NCBI RefSeq assembly: GCF_021545845.1 | Contig: NZ_CP088923.1 | Coordinates: 1,736,001-1,800,000 of the forward strand | DNA length: 64,000 nucleotides | Direction: 5' to 3' | Source: Rhodanobacter thiooxydans | GTDB taxonomy: Bacteria > Pseudomonadota > Gammaproteobacteria > Xanthomonadales > Rhodanobacteraceae | Translations under genes and position numbers: made by a program | Part shown: piece by piece, positions 47,001-55,988 of the stretch | Layout of the letters: every line of letters begins with the position of its first letter | How positions within the stretch are numbered: the first letter of the stretch is position 1 | Notes under the pieces: generated by a model | Seen by the model: the letters and a program-made list of their open reading frames with translations, nothing else | What the model was told of the DNA's origin: nothing | Database searches by the model: none

Positions 47001-48947
47001 CGTCATTTCCGCGCGCTCGGCCGCGATTGCCAGACGCAGGACTTCACCTGCGTGGGCATCGGCGACATGTCCGGCGACGTGTTCGGCAACGGCATGCTGC
47101 TGTCCGAGCACACCCTGCTGGTGGCCGCGTTCGACCATCGCCACGTGTTCCTCGACCCGAACCCGGATGCGGCCCGCTCGTTCGTCGAGCGCAAGCGCAT
47201 GTTCGACGTGCCGCGCTCGAGCTGGGACGACTACGACAAATCGCTGATCTCCGCCGGTGGCGGCATCTACCCGCGCAGCGCCAAGTCGATTCCGCTGTCG
47301 CCGGAGATGCGCGCGGTGCTGGGGCTCAAACCCGAGGTCGAGCAGCTGGCGCCGAGCGACCTGCTCAGCGCGATCCTTAAGGCACCAGTGGACCTGATCT
47401 TCAACGGCGGCATCGGCACCTACATCAAGTCGTCCGGTGAAACGCACGCCGAGGTGAGCGACCGTGCCAACAACGCGCTGCGCATCAACGGCGCCGACGT
47501 GCGCGCGAAGATCATCGGCGAGGGCGGCAACCTGGGCATGACCCAGAAGGGCCGCATCGAGGCGGCGCAGCATGGCGTGCTGCTGAACACCGACTTCATC
47601 GACAACTCCGCCGGCGTGGACACCTCCGACCACGAGGTGAACATCAAGATCCTGCTCAACGACGCCGTGCAGCGCGGCGAGCTCGGCTTCGACGCGCGCA
47701 ACGCCCAGCTCGCCGCGATGACCGACGAGGTGGCCCAGCTGGTGCTGTGGGACAACTACCGGCAGAACCAGGCGATCACCCTGATGGAGCACCAGTCGGT
47801 GCATCGCATCGGCTCGATGGCGCACTTCATCCGCACGCTGGAGGCCGAAGGCACGCTCGACCGTCAGGTCGAGAACCTGCCCGGCGAGGCCGAGCTGACC
47901 GAGCGCAAGAGCCGTGGCTTGGGCCTGACCCGGCCGGAGCTGGCGGTGCTGCTGTCCTACGACAAGATCCGCCTGTTCCAGCAATTGCTGGACTCGGACG
48001 TGCCGGAGGACCCGTACCTGTCGAAGGAGCTGGTGCGCTACTTCCCGCTGCCGCTGCACGAAACCTACGCCGCGCACATGCAGCGCCACCGGTTGAAGCG
48101 CGAGATCATCGCCACCGCGGTGACCAACTCGACGATCAACCGCATGGGCGCCACCTTCATGATGCGCATGCAGGAAGACACCGGGCAGGGCCCGGCGGCG
48201 ATCGCCAAGGCGTACACCGCGGCGCGCGAGATCCTCGAGGCGCGCGAGCTGTGGGCCGAGATCGAGGCGCTGGACGCCAAGGTCGCCGAGGACACCCAGA
48301 TCGACGCGATCAAGCAGATCTGGTCGCTGCTGCGGCACATGACGCGCTGGCTGCTGAACCGCCCCGGCGGCTCGCTGGACATCGCCGCCAACGTCGAGCG
48401 CTACCAGGCCGGCGTGTCGGCCCTGCGCAAGGCGCTGCCGGAGGTGCTGACGGCGACCGGCAAGGGCGATTTCTCCTCCAGCCAGGAGAAGTGGGAAGGC
48501 CTGGGCCTGCCGGCGGAGCTGGCGCTGCGGATGGCCCGCTTGCCGGAGCTGCGCGCCGCGCTGGACATGGTCGAGGTGAGCCAGCAGAGCGGCCAGTCGA
48601 TCGAGAAGGTCGCCGGCGTGTTCTTCGAACTGGGCGAGGCGCTGGACCTGGAATGGCTGCGCGACCAGATCGAGGCGCTGCCGGTGGAAGGCCACTGGCA
48701 CGCCCAGGCCCGTGGCTCGCTGCTGGACGAGCTCAACCACCAGCACCGGGCGCTGGCGCTGCAGGTGCTCAGCCTCGGCGGCGGCAGCAGGGACATCTCG
48801 CCGGTGCAGGCATGGCTGCAGCGCGACGACGCCACCTTGCAGTATACCCGCGGCATGCTGGCGGAAATCCTCACCCAGAATGCGGACTACCCGATCGCCT
48901 CGGTCGCGGTGCGCCGGCTGGCGCAATTGGCGCAGGTGCCGGTCTGA
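44022..48947 (+). CDS. gdhB: NAD-specific glutamate dehydrogenase, large class
   Basis: A 1641-residue enzyme of the GDH180 class, which deaminates glutamate to 2-oxoglutarate with NAD. The N-terminal half holds ACT-like regulatory segments ([19 protein letters not shown]). The catalytic domain includes [20 protein letters not shown] and [14 protein letters not shown] with the catalytic Lys. The NAD-binding part reads [19 protein letters not shown]-like and [15 protein letters not shown]. The C-terminal region is a long helical domain. I chose ATG 44022 because the product then starts at the usual place; the longer frame upstream has no support. Confidence 0.95.
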   Translation: [1641 protein letters not shown]

Positions 48948-48980
48948 TACGGCGCTTCCGGGAGTTCGTCGCAGCGTGAA

Positions 48981-49094
48981 CCCCACCCCTGCCCTCCCCT
49001 GCGAGCAGGGGAGGGTATTCCGGCACGTCTGAAGCTATGCAGTGGCTTGCTTTCGCTCCTCCCCCTGCTGGCAGGGGGAGGCCGGGAGGGGGTG
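48981..49094. repeat. Pair of CCCTCCCC...GGGGAGGG hairpins
   Basis: Two hairpins, CCCTCCCCT with AGGGGAGGG (48992-49015) and CTCCCCCTGC with its complement (about 49058-49080), sit in a larger weakly complementary frame. They lie between gdhB and nadK. Repeats of this look are common in Xanthomonadales, and they may also act as a terminator for gdhB, although no T run follows. Confidence 0.75.
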
Positions 49095-49175
49095 CTCTTT
49101 GCGAAAAGTCTGGAGTAGGGCGAACTAGCCGCTCTGTCGTACTCTTAGTGCTCCTTCCGCCACACCGGGGCCTTC

Positions 49176-49937
49176 ATGCGCATTGCCTTCGTCGCCAGTG
49201 AGGTCAGTGTCGCCCAGCAGGCGTGGCGCAAACTGGTGGAGCGCTATGGCAACGTGCCGCCGGAGCAGGCCGAGCTGATCGTCACGCTGGGCGGCGACGG
49301 CTTCATGTTGCGCACCCTGCACGCATACCACGCGCTGGACGTGCCGGTGTACGGCATGAAGCTGGGCCGGGTCGGCTTCCTGATGAACAAGCACCGGCTC
49401 GACGGCCTGCCGGAGCGGGTCGCGCGCGCACACACGGCCTCGCTGTTTCCGCTGCAGATGGCGGTCGTCGATGCGGCCGGCAACCATCACGTCGCGCTGG
49501 CGTTCAACGAAGTCTCGTTGTTGCGCCAGAGCAACCAGGCCGCGCACCTGGAGGTGCAGCTCAACGACACGGTGAAGCTGCCGAACCTGATCTGCGACGG
49601 CATCATGGTCGCCACGCCGGCCGGCTCGACGGCCTACAACCTGTCCGCGCACGGCCCGATCCTGCCGCTGGACGCGAACGTGCTGGCGCTCACCCCGATC
49701 AGTCCGTTCCGCCCGCGGCGCTGGCGCGGCGCGATCCTGCCGCACCGCACCGGGGTGATGCTGCGCGTGCTCGATCCGGGCAAGCGCCCGGTCAGCGCCA
49801 CCGCCGACTTCCACGAGGTGCGCGACGTGCACACGGTGGCGATCCGCCAGTCCGGCGGGCAGGGCGTGCGGCTGCTGTTCGACCCCGAGCACAACCTGGA
49901 GCAGCGTATCCTCGACGAGCAGTTCGCGGTGGAATGA
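49176..49937 (+). CDS. nadK: NAD kinase
   Basis: A 253-residue enzyme that phosphorylates NAD to NADP. The GGDG motif is at residues 39-42 ([10 protein letters not shown]). The second motif is [12 protein letters not shown], and [20 protein letters not shown] is the conserved substrate-binding stretch. Its length fits the short bacterial form that lacks an N-terminal extension. The ATG at 49176 has only a weak ribosome site. Confidence 0.95.
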   Translation: MRIAFVASEVSVAQQAWRKLVERYGNVPPEQAELIVTLGGDGFMLRTLHAYHALDVPVYGMKLGRVGFLMNKHRLDGLPERVARAHTASLFPLQMAVVDAAGNHHVALAFNEVSLLRQSNQAAHLEVQLNDTVKLPNLICDGIMVATPAGSTAYNLSAHGPILPLDANVLALTPISPFRPRRWRGAILPHRTGVMLRVLDPGKRPVSATADFHEVRDVHTVAIRQSGGQGVRLLFDPEHNLEQRILDEQFAVE

Positions 49938-49949
49938 GACATGGCATCT

Positions 49950-50046
49950 GTAGGAGCGCACCCTGTCCACGAGGGACTTCCTCCGGTCGTGCGCGAAATT
50001 TTTGTCACGTGACGCAAGAGCCATCGCGCACAGGGTGCGCTCCTAC
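49950..50046. repeat. GTAG-type palindromic repeat with a nested micro-hairpin
   Basis: The outer arms (GTAGGAGCGCACCCTGT and its exact complement) belong to the family seen in recD. The left arm is interrupted at 49969-49990 by ACGAGGGACTTCCTCCGGTCGT, a small foldable block also found in modified form in two hairpins near 56000-56150. After it the stem resumes (GCGCGA/TCGCGC). Confidence 0.88.
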
Positions 50047-50103
50047 AGGAAATCTTTCGCGGGCTTTGCTAGATTCGACGCCAACGCCCCCTTCAATCGC
50101 CTC

Positions 50104-51033
50104 ATGACCACCGTAGGCTCTGGCGTCCACGACGCCTCCTCCACCACCGACAACCGACTGGTCGTCGCCATCTCCTCGCGCGCGCTGTTCGACCTCGGCG
50201 ACAGCCACGCGCTGTTCGAGCGCGACGGCCTCGACGCCTACCGCTCGTTCCAGATCGAGCACGAAAACGAGATCCTGCAGCCCGGCGTGGCGTTTCCGCT
50301 GGTGCAGAAGCTGCTCGGGCTGAACAAGCTGGCCGGTGACGTGCCGCCGGTCGAGGTGATCCTGCTGTCGCGCAACTCCGGCGACACTGGCTTGCGCATC
50401 TTCAACGCGATCCAGCACTACGGCCTGGAGATCAGCCGCGCCGCGTTCACCAGTGGCGCGCCCACCTCCGATTACATCGCGCCGTTCAAGGCCGACCTGT
50501 TCCTCTCCGCCAACGCCGAGGACGTCGGCCGCGCCCTGGCCGCCGGCGTGGCGGCGGCCACCATCCTGCCCAGCGTCGCGCCACCGCGCATGAGCGAGCA
50601 GTTGCGCATCGCCTTCGACGGCGACGCCGTGATCTTCGGCGACGAGGGCGAGCGCGTCTCGCGCGAGGAAGGCCTGGAGGCCTTCCACCGCAACGAGCGC
50701 GAGCATGCCGCCGAGCCGCTGTCGGTGGGGCCTTTCCGCGGCTTCCTCGCCGCGTTGCACCGCCTGCAGACCGCATTCCCGGCGGAGGACTCGCCGATCC
50801 GCACCGCGCTGGTCACCGCCCGTTCCGCCCCCGCGCACAAGCGGGTGATCCTCACCCTGCGCCGCTGGGGCGTGCGCATCGACGAGGCGCTGTTCCTCGG
50901 CGGCCGCGACAAGGGCCCGTTCCTCGACGCGTTCGGCGCCGACATCTTCTTCGACGACTCGCCGGCCAACGTGGAGTCCGCGCGCAAGCACGTGGCGACC
51001 GGGCACGTGCCGCACGGGGTGAGCAACCGCTAG
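50104..51033 (+). CDS. 5'-nucleotidase (cN-I-like family)
   Basis: A 309-residue cytosolic nucleotidase of the PF06189-type family. Signatures are RLVVAISSRALFDLGDSHALF near the start, VEVILLSRNSGDTGLRIF, and the C-terminal FGADIFFDDSPANVESAR. The Asp residues in the first and last motifs fit a haloacid dehalogenase-like phosphotransfer mechanism. It should release nucleosides from 5'-monophosphates. ATG 50104 is preferred; the frame runs back into a palindromic repeat. Confidence 0.88.
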   Translation: MTTVGSGVHDASSTTDNRLVVAISSRALFDLGDSHALFERDGLDAYRSFQIEHENEILQPGVAFPLVQKLLGLNKLAGDVPPVEVILLSRNSGDTGLRIFNAIQHYGLEISRAAFTSGAPTSDYIAPFKADLFLSANAEDVGRALAAGVAAATILPSVAPPRMSEQLRIAFDGDAVIFGDEGERVSREEGLEAFHRNEREHAAEPLSVGPFRGFLAALHRLQTAFPAEDSPIRTALVTARSAPAHKRVILTLRRWGVRIDEALFLGGRDKGPFLDAFGADIFFDDSPANVESARKHVATGHVPHGVSNR

Positions 51034-51091
51034 CATCGGCGTCGGCGAGGAGCTGTTCTGACCGGCATACGCGGGTCTTCAGGGGGCGGGA

Positions 51092-52771
51092 ATGATGGAT
51101 TTGCTGGGGAGGCGCCGGCGCACGCGGCATCTGGCGGCACTGGCATTTGCGGGTGTCATGTTGCTGTGGGTAACGGCGGCGTGCGCACAAGTTGGGCTGG
51201 TACGCCTCGATACGGGCATGTTGGGGGGTGTGGCCGAGAACGATGTGCTCGTCTACAAGGGGGTGCCATTCGCCAGGCCACCCGTTGGTGAGCTGCGCTG
51301 GCGTGCCCCGGTGCCTGCCGAGCCATGGCCGGGCGTCCGGCAGGCTGATCGGTTCGCGCCGGTGTGCATGCAAAGCGGCACTTACCCACCCGATGCGGCG
51401 GCAGAGCCGACCAGCGAAGATTGTCTTTATCTCAATCTGTGGCGCCCGGCCGATCCCGCGGCTGACAAGCTGCCGGTGATGGTGTGGATCTACGGCGGCG
51501 GCCTGGAGAATGGTTCATCGTCGACACCGCTGTACGCGGGTGACCGACTGGCGCGACAGGGCGTGATCGTGGTGACGCTGAACTATCGCCTTGGCGTGTT
51601 CGGTTTCCTCGCGCACCCGGAATTGAGCGACGAATCGCCGTACCACAGCTCCGGCAACTACGGGCTGCTCGACCAGATCGCTGCCTTGCGGTGGGTGCAA
51701 CGGAATATTGCGGCATTCGGTGGTGATCCATCGCGGGTAACCGTATTCGGTCAGTCGTCGGGGGCCATTTCGATCAGCGCACTGACCACATCGCCGCTGG
51801 CGCGAGGGTTATTTCAGCGTGCCATTGCCGAGAGCGGCGCCCTGTTCGAACCGATGAGCCTGTCCGATGACTTCATGCTGCACGGAGCGGAACAAGCGGG
51901 ACAGCGTTTTGCGAAACGCGCCGGAAGTGGTTCCATCGAGACGTTACGTCGCCTGCCAGCTGATCAATTGCTGCAGATCGGCTTCGATCCGCATCTCATC
52001 GTGGATGGCCATGTGTTGCCCGAACCTCCGTACGACGCGTACCACTCAGGTCGACAGCAGGACATGCCGCTGCTTGTCGGGTTCAACCGCGACGAGGGCT
52101 CGAGCTTCATCGCCGGGCGGACTATCACGCGCGAAAATTTCCGACACGAGTTGGGGCGCAGCTTCCCGGATCTGCTGGTCAAACTTGCTGCGCCCGACCC
52201 AGGGGATACTGACGAGGCGGCGCGGAACGCAGCCGCCATGTTCCATCGCGACATGCGTTTTCGCTGGGACATGTGGACGTGGGCATGGCTCGTTTCGAAT
52301 GCCGGGCGCGCCCGGGTTTTCCTGTACGAGTTTGCACGGGTTCCACCGTATCGACCGGGTGACCGCTACTTCGGATGGGGCGCGGGACACAGCATGGAGA
52401 TGCCGTACGTATTCGGGCATCTGGACCTGCAGCCACTGGCTTGGTCGGCGGAGGACCGCCAGCTATCCGACATGATGGTCGCTTACTGGACCAACTTTGC
52501 TAAGACGGGCAACCCCAATGGGCCGAGCCTGCCTGAGTGGCCGGCGTTTGAATCGAAAACGCAGCGGACCATGCAACTGGGCGAGCGCATAACGCAAACG
52601 GCCTTCGGCGATACGACCACCTTGCGGCGTCTCGATCGGATCTATGGCGCAGCGCGCTTCCTGCAGGAGCATTACCGCGGCCTGATCGTCGGTGTCGTGC
52701 TGCTGTTGCTGGCTGCACTGTTCGCGCTGGCGAGGCGCATGCGACGCCGCAGGGCAAGTCGCAAGGCCTGA
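51092..52771 (+). CDS. Carboxylesterase type B with C-terminal membrane anchor
   Basis: A 559-residue serine hydrolase of the para-nitrobenzyl esterase/cholinesterase family. A signal peptide (ending near TAACAQ) precedes the catalytic domain. The nucleophile is in VFGQSSGAISISA (about Ser221), the Glu is near 334 (FNRDEGSSF), and the His is near 433 (WGAGHSMEMPYVFG). EDCLYLNLW is the second family signature. A hydrophobic helix close to the C-terminus (GLIVGVVLLLLAALFALA) followed by RRMRRRRASRK suggests anchoring in the inner membrane with the enzyme outside. Substrate unknown. Confidence 0.92.
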   Translation: MMDLLGRRRRTRHLAALAFAGVMLLWVTAACAQVGLVRLDTGMLGGVAENDVLVYKGVPFARPPVGELRWRAPVPAEPWPGVRQADRFAPVCMQSGTYPPDAAAEPTSEDCLYLNLWRPADPAADKLPVMVWIYGGGLENGSSSTPLYAGDRLARQGVIVVTLNYRLGVFGFLAHPELSDESPYHSSGNYGLLDQIAALRWVQRNIAAFGGDPSRVTVFGQSSGAISISALTTSPLARGLFQRAIAESGALFEPMSLSDDFMLHGAEQAGQRFAKRAGSGSIETLRRLPADQLLQIGFDPHLIVDGHVLPEPPYDAYHSGRQQDMPLLVGFNRDEGSSFIAGRTITRENFRHELGRSFPDLLVKLAAPDPGDTDEAARNAAAMFHRDMRFRWDMWTWAWLVSNAGRARVFLYEFARVPPYRPGDRYFGWGAGHSMEMPYVFGHLDLQPLAWSAEDRQLSDMMVAYWTNFAKTGNPNGPSLPEWPAFESKTQRTMQLGERITQTAFGDTTTLRRLDRIYGAARFLQEHYRGLIVGVVLLLLAALFALARRMRRRRASRKA

Positions 52772-52776
52772 GCGAC

Positions 52777-53682
52777 TCAGGGTACGGCGTGCCCCTTGCT
52801 GGCCGTCCAGATCGCGTACCAGTCTTCGGCGCCCAGTGGCACGTCGAGTGCGGCGACCGCTTCGCGCAGTCCCTCGATGCGACCGCTGCCGGTAATCGGA
52901 TGCGGCCGCGAGGGGTGGCGCAGGATCCAGGCATAAGCCAAGGTGGCGAGGCTGATGCCGAGGCGTGCGGCGATGGCATCCATTTCGGTGCGCAGGCGCA
53001 CGGCCTGTTCGTCCCGACTGGTGAACAGCCGCCCGCCGCCCAGCGGCGACCAGATCATCGGGCGCAGGCCCAGTTGCTGGGCCTGGTCGAGGGTGCCGTC
53101 GTCGAGCGCGTCCATCGTCAGGGGCGATAACTCGACCTGGTTGGTCGCCAGCGGGTGATGCCGGTGGAGCAGGGCGAACTGGCTGGCGCTGTGATTGGAC
53201 ACTCCCCAATGCGCCACCTTGCCTTCGCGGGTCAGCGTGGTGAACGTGTCGGCGAGTGCCGCGGCGTCCATCAGGTAATCCGGCCGGTGGATCAGCACCA
53301 GGTCCAGTCGCTCGGTGTGCAGGTTGAGCAGCGACCGCTCCACCTGCGCCCGCACATAGGCCGGCGAGGTGTCATAGTGGTTGATCCGGTACGGCCGCTG
53401 CGCCGAGCGCAGGCGGATGCCGCATTTGGTCACCAGCTGCATGCGCCCGCGCAGCGCCGGTTCGGCCTTCAGCGCCTCCCCGAACAGCGCCTCGGCGCGG
53501 TAGTCGCCGTAGATGTCCGCGTGGTCGAAGCTGGTGATGCCCAGTTCCAGTGCCTGCTCGATCCAGCGCACGCGCTGCTTGACGTCCAGCTTCCATTCGG
53601 CAAGGCGCCACAGGCCCGCCACGATGGGCGAAAGCCGGACCGGCGGGGGCGGGGGACGATCGCTGACAGCTTGTTGCGGCAT
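52777..53682 (-). CDS. Aldo/keto reductase, YdhF-like
   Basis: A 301-residue NADPH-dependent oxidoreductase with a TIM-barrel fold. The catalytic tetrad appears as Asp and Tyr in FDHADIYGDYRAE, Lys in LVTKCGIR, and His in VLIHRPDYLMD. The cofactor loop near the end reads ITGSGRIEGLREAV. It matches the YdhF-type group by eye. It is convergent with the esterase gene, and the stops are only a few bases apart. Confidence 0.9.
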   Translation of the reverse strand: MPQQAVSDRPPPPPVRLSPIVAGLWRLAEWKLDVKQRVRWIEQALELGITSFDHADIYGDYRAEALFGEALKAEPALRGRMQLVTKCGIRLRSAQRPYRINHYDTSPAYVRAQVERSLLNLHTERLDLVLIHRPDYLMDAAALADTFTTLTREGKVAHWGVSNHSASQFALLHRHHPLATNQVELSPLTMDALDDGTLDQAQQLGLRPMIWSPLGGGRLFTSRDEQAVRLRTEMDAIAARLGISLATLAYAWILRHPSRPHPITGSGRIEGLREAVAALDVPLGAEDWYAIWTASKGHAVP

Positions 53683-53771
53683 GGGGGATCAACCGATGGG
53701 TGCGGCAGTGTGCCAAGCCATTGCCCCGGCAACAAGGCACGGGGCACGGGCGGATGGTCGTCCGGGGATGA

Positions 53772-54647
53772 TTAGACGATGCGTACCCGTTTCCACCAGC
53801 GCGTCACCTGTTCCTCGCGCACGAAGGTGAACAGGCCGGCGCCGAGGATGATCGCGATGCCGATCGCCATCGGCCAGTCCAGCGGGTCGTGGAACAGCAC
53901 ATAACCGAACAGCACGGCCCACAGCATCTGGCTGTACTGGGTCGGCGCGACGTGGTTGGCGGGCGCCTTCTGCGTGGCCAGCATCAGCAGCACGGAGCCG
54001 AGCGCGGCGAGCAGGCCGTAGCCGAGCAGGAGCCCCCACTGGGCAGGGTCCGGCCAGCGGAAGCGGGCCAGCATCATCATTCCGGCGACCAGCATCGAGC
54101 CGATCACGCCGGCGCCGTACAGGGTCACGCGCTTCTCGTGCGCGCCGGACAGGCGCAGCGCGATCATCGAGACGGCGCCGGAGAGTCCGCACACGGTGGC
54201 TGCCAGGTGGCCGATGCCGAGCACGCGAAAACCCGGCCGCAGCACCACCAGCACGCCGATGAAGCCGGCCACCACGGCCGACCAGCGGCGCCAGCCGACC
54301 TGTTCCTTCAGCACCAGCACCGACAGGATGGTGACGAAGATCGGCAGCAGGAAGATCAGCACGAATGCCTCGGCCATCGGCAGCGCGGTGAAGGCGATCA
54401 CCGCCGCGATGCTGCCGACCGCGCTGGCGGCGGCGCGCACCAGCCACAGGCCCGGGCGCTGCGCCAGCACCACGTCGCGCCAACGGTCGTCGGCGCCCTT
54501 GATGAACGGCAGCGCGGTCAGGCCCAGCGCGGCGCCGAAGAACACCGCCTCATAGGCCGGCAGCGAGCCGCGCAGCGACTTCACGAACGCATCGCTGATG
54601 GCGAACGCGGCAAAGGCCATGAAGCCGAGCAGGACACCTTTGACCAT
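53772..54647 (-). CDS. EamA/DMT-family transporter
   Basis: A 291-residue inner-membrane protein with about ten helices in two EamA repeats, for example AVIAFTALPMAEAFVLIFLL and YSQMLWAVLFGYVLFHDP. The family exports small metabolites; the substrate cannot be read from sequence. ATG 54647 gives the normal start (MVKGVLLGFMAFAAFAISDA). The open frame extends upstream over the promoter region. It is divergent from glutaryl-CoA dehydrogenase. Confidence 0.9.
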   Translation of the reverse strand: MVKGVLLGFMAFAAFAISDAFVKSLRGSLPAYEAVFFGAALGLTALPFIKGADDRWRDVVLAQRPGLWLVRAAASAVGSIAAVIAFTALPMAEAFVLIFLLPIFVTILSVLVLKEQVGWRRWSAVVAGFIGVLVVLRPGFRVLGIGHLAATVCGLSGAVSMIALRLSGAHEKRVTLYGAGVIGSMLVAGMMMLARFRWPDPAQWGLLLGYGLLAALGSVLLMLATQKAPANHVAPTQYSQMLWAVLFGYVLFHDPLDWPMAIGIAIILGAGLFTFVREEQVTRWWKRVRIV

Positions 54648-54813
54648 GGGGTTTCCGTGGGAAAACGTGAATCCGGGGACGAGAGCGGAAGATGGGGCCG
54701 GGCAAGGCGAGGCCCAACGCGGGCCGTACGCGTCCGTCGGGTATGCGGCGGCCTGTGCGGCAACATGGCACGCGCTACAATACCGGCTTTTACGCGCCCT
54801 CTCCGGAGCTTCC

Positions 54814-55983
54814 ATGGCTGTCCGTCTGAATCCGCTCGATCTGTACGACGTCCGCTCGCTGCTCACCGACGAGGAGCGCATGGTGCAGGACACCGTTGGC
54901 CGCTTCGTCGATGAGCGCGTACTGCCTATCATCGGCGACTGCTTCGACCAGGGCCGTTTCCCGAAGGAGCTGGTGCCCGAGATCGCCGGCCTCGGCCTGC
55001 TCGGCGCCACCATTCCCGAGAAGTACGGCTGCGCCGGCATGAGCGGCGTGAGCTATGGCCTGATCTGCCAGGAGCTGGAGCGCGGCGACTCGGGCCTGCG
55101 CAGCTTCGCCTCGGTGCAGAGCTCGCTGTGCATGTACCCGATCTACGCCTACGGCAGCGAGGAACAGAAGCTGCACTACCTGCCGAAGATGGCGGCGGGC
55201 GAGGTGATCGGCTGCTTCGGCCTGACCGAGCCGCACGGCGGCTCCGATCCGGCCAACATGAAGACCCATGCGAAGCAGGACGGCGCCGACTGGATCATCA
55301 ACGGCGCCAAGATGTGGATCACCAACGGCAACCTGGCGCACATCGCGATCGTGTGGGCGCAGACCGGGGACGGCATCCAGGGCTTCATCGTGCCGACCGA
55401 CAGTGCCGGCTTCAAGGCGCAGGAAATCCACAAGAAGATGAGCCTGCGCGCCTCGGTCACCAGTGCATTGTTCTTCGACAACGTGCGCGTGCCGGACAGT
55501 GCGCGGCTGCCCAACGTGAAGGGTCTGAAGGGTCCGCTGGGCTGCCTCACCCAGGCCCGCTACGGCATCACCTGGGGGCCGATCGGCGCGGCGCAGGCGT
55601 GCCTCAGGGAAGTGCTCGACTACACCGCCGAACGCATCCTGTTCGGCCGTCCGCTGGCCTCGAACCAGGCAATCCAGCTGAAGCTGGCCGACATGGCCCG
55701 GCGCATCACCACCGCGCAGCTGCTGTCGCTGCAGCTGGGCCGGCTGAAGGACGCCGGCAAGATGCAGCCGACCCAGGTCTCGCTGGCCAAGTGGAACAAC
55801 TGCCGCATGGCGATCGACATCGCGCGCCAGTGCCGCGACATCCTCGGCGGCGCCGGCATCACCACCGAGCATTCGGCGATCCGCCATGCGTTGAACCTCG
55901 AATCCGTGATCACCTACGAGGGTACCGAGACCGTGCACGAGCTGGTGGTCGGCCGCGAGCTGACCGGCATCAACGCGTTCTGA
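54814..55983 (+). CDS. gcdH: Glutaryl-CoA dehydrogenase
   Basis: A 389-residue acyl-CoA dehydrogenase family enzyme that oxidises and decarboxylates glutaryl-CoA to crotonyl-CoA in lysine and tryptophan breakdown. Signatures are FGLTEPHGGSDPANMKTHA, LTQARYGITWGPIGAAQ and the catalytic region VITYEGTETVHELVVGRELT with Glu in YEGTE. ATG 54814 follows CTCCGGAGCT. It is distinct from the enzyme at 37724, which has the IYEGTSEIQ form. Confidence 0.92.
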   Translation: MAVRLNPLDLYDVRSLLTDEERMVQDTVGRFVDERVLPIIGDCFDQGRFPKELVPEIAGLGLLGATIPEKYGCAGMSGVSYGLICQELERGDSGLRSFASVQSSLCMYPIYAYGSEEQKLHYLPKMAAGEVIGCFGLTEPHGGSDPANMKTHAKQDGADWIINGAKMWITNGNLAHIAIVWAQTGDGIQGFIVPTDSAGFKAQEIHKKMSLRASVTSALFFDNVRVPDSARLPNVKGLKGPLGCLTQARYGITWGPIGAAQACLREVLDYTAERILFGRPLASNQAIQLKLADMARRITTAQLLSLQLGRLKDAGKMQPTQVSLAKWNNCRMAIDIARQCRDILGGAGITTEHSAIRHALNLESVITYEGTETVHELVVGRELTGINAF

Positions 55984-55988
55984 TGTTT

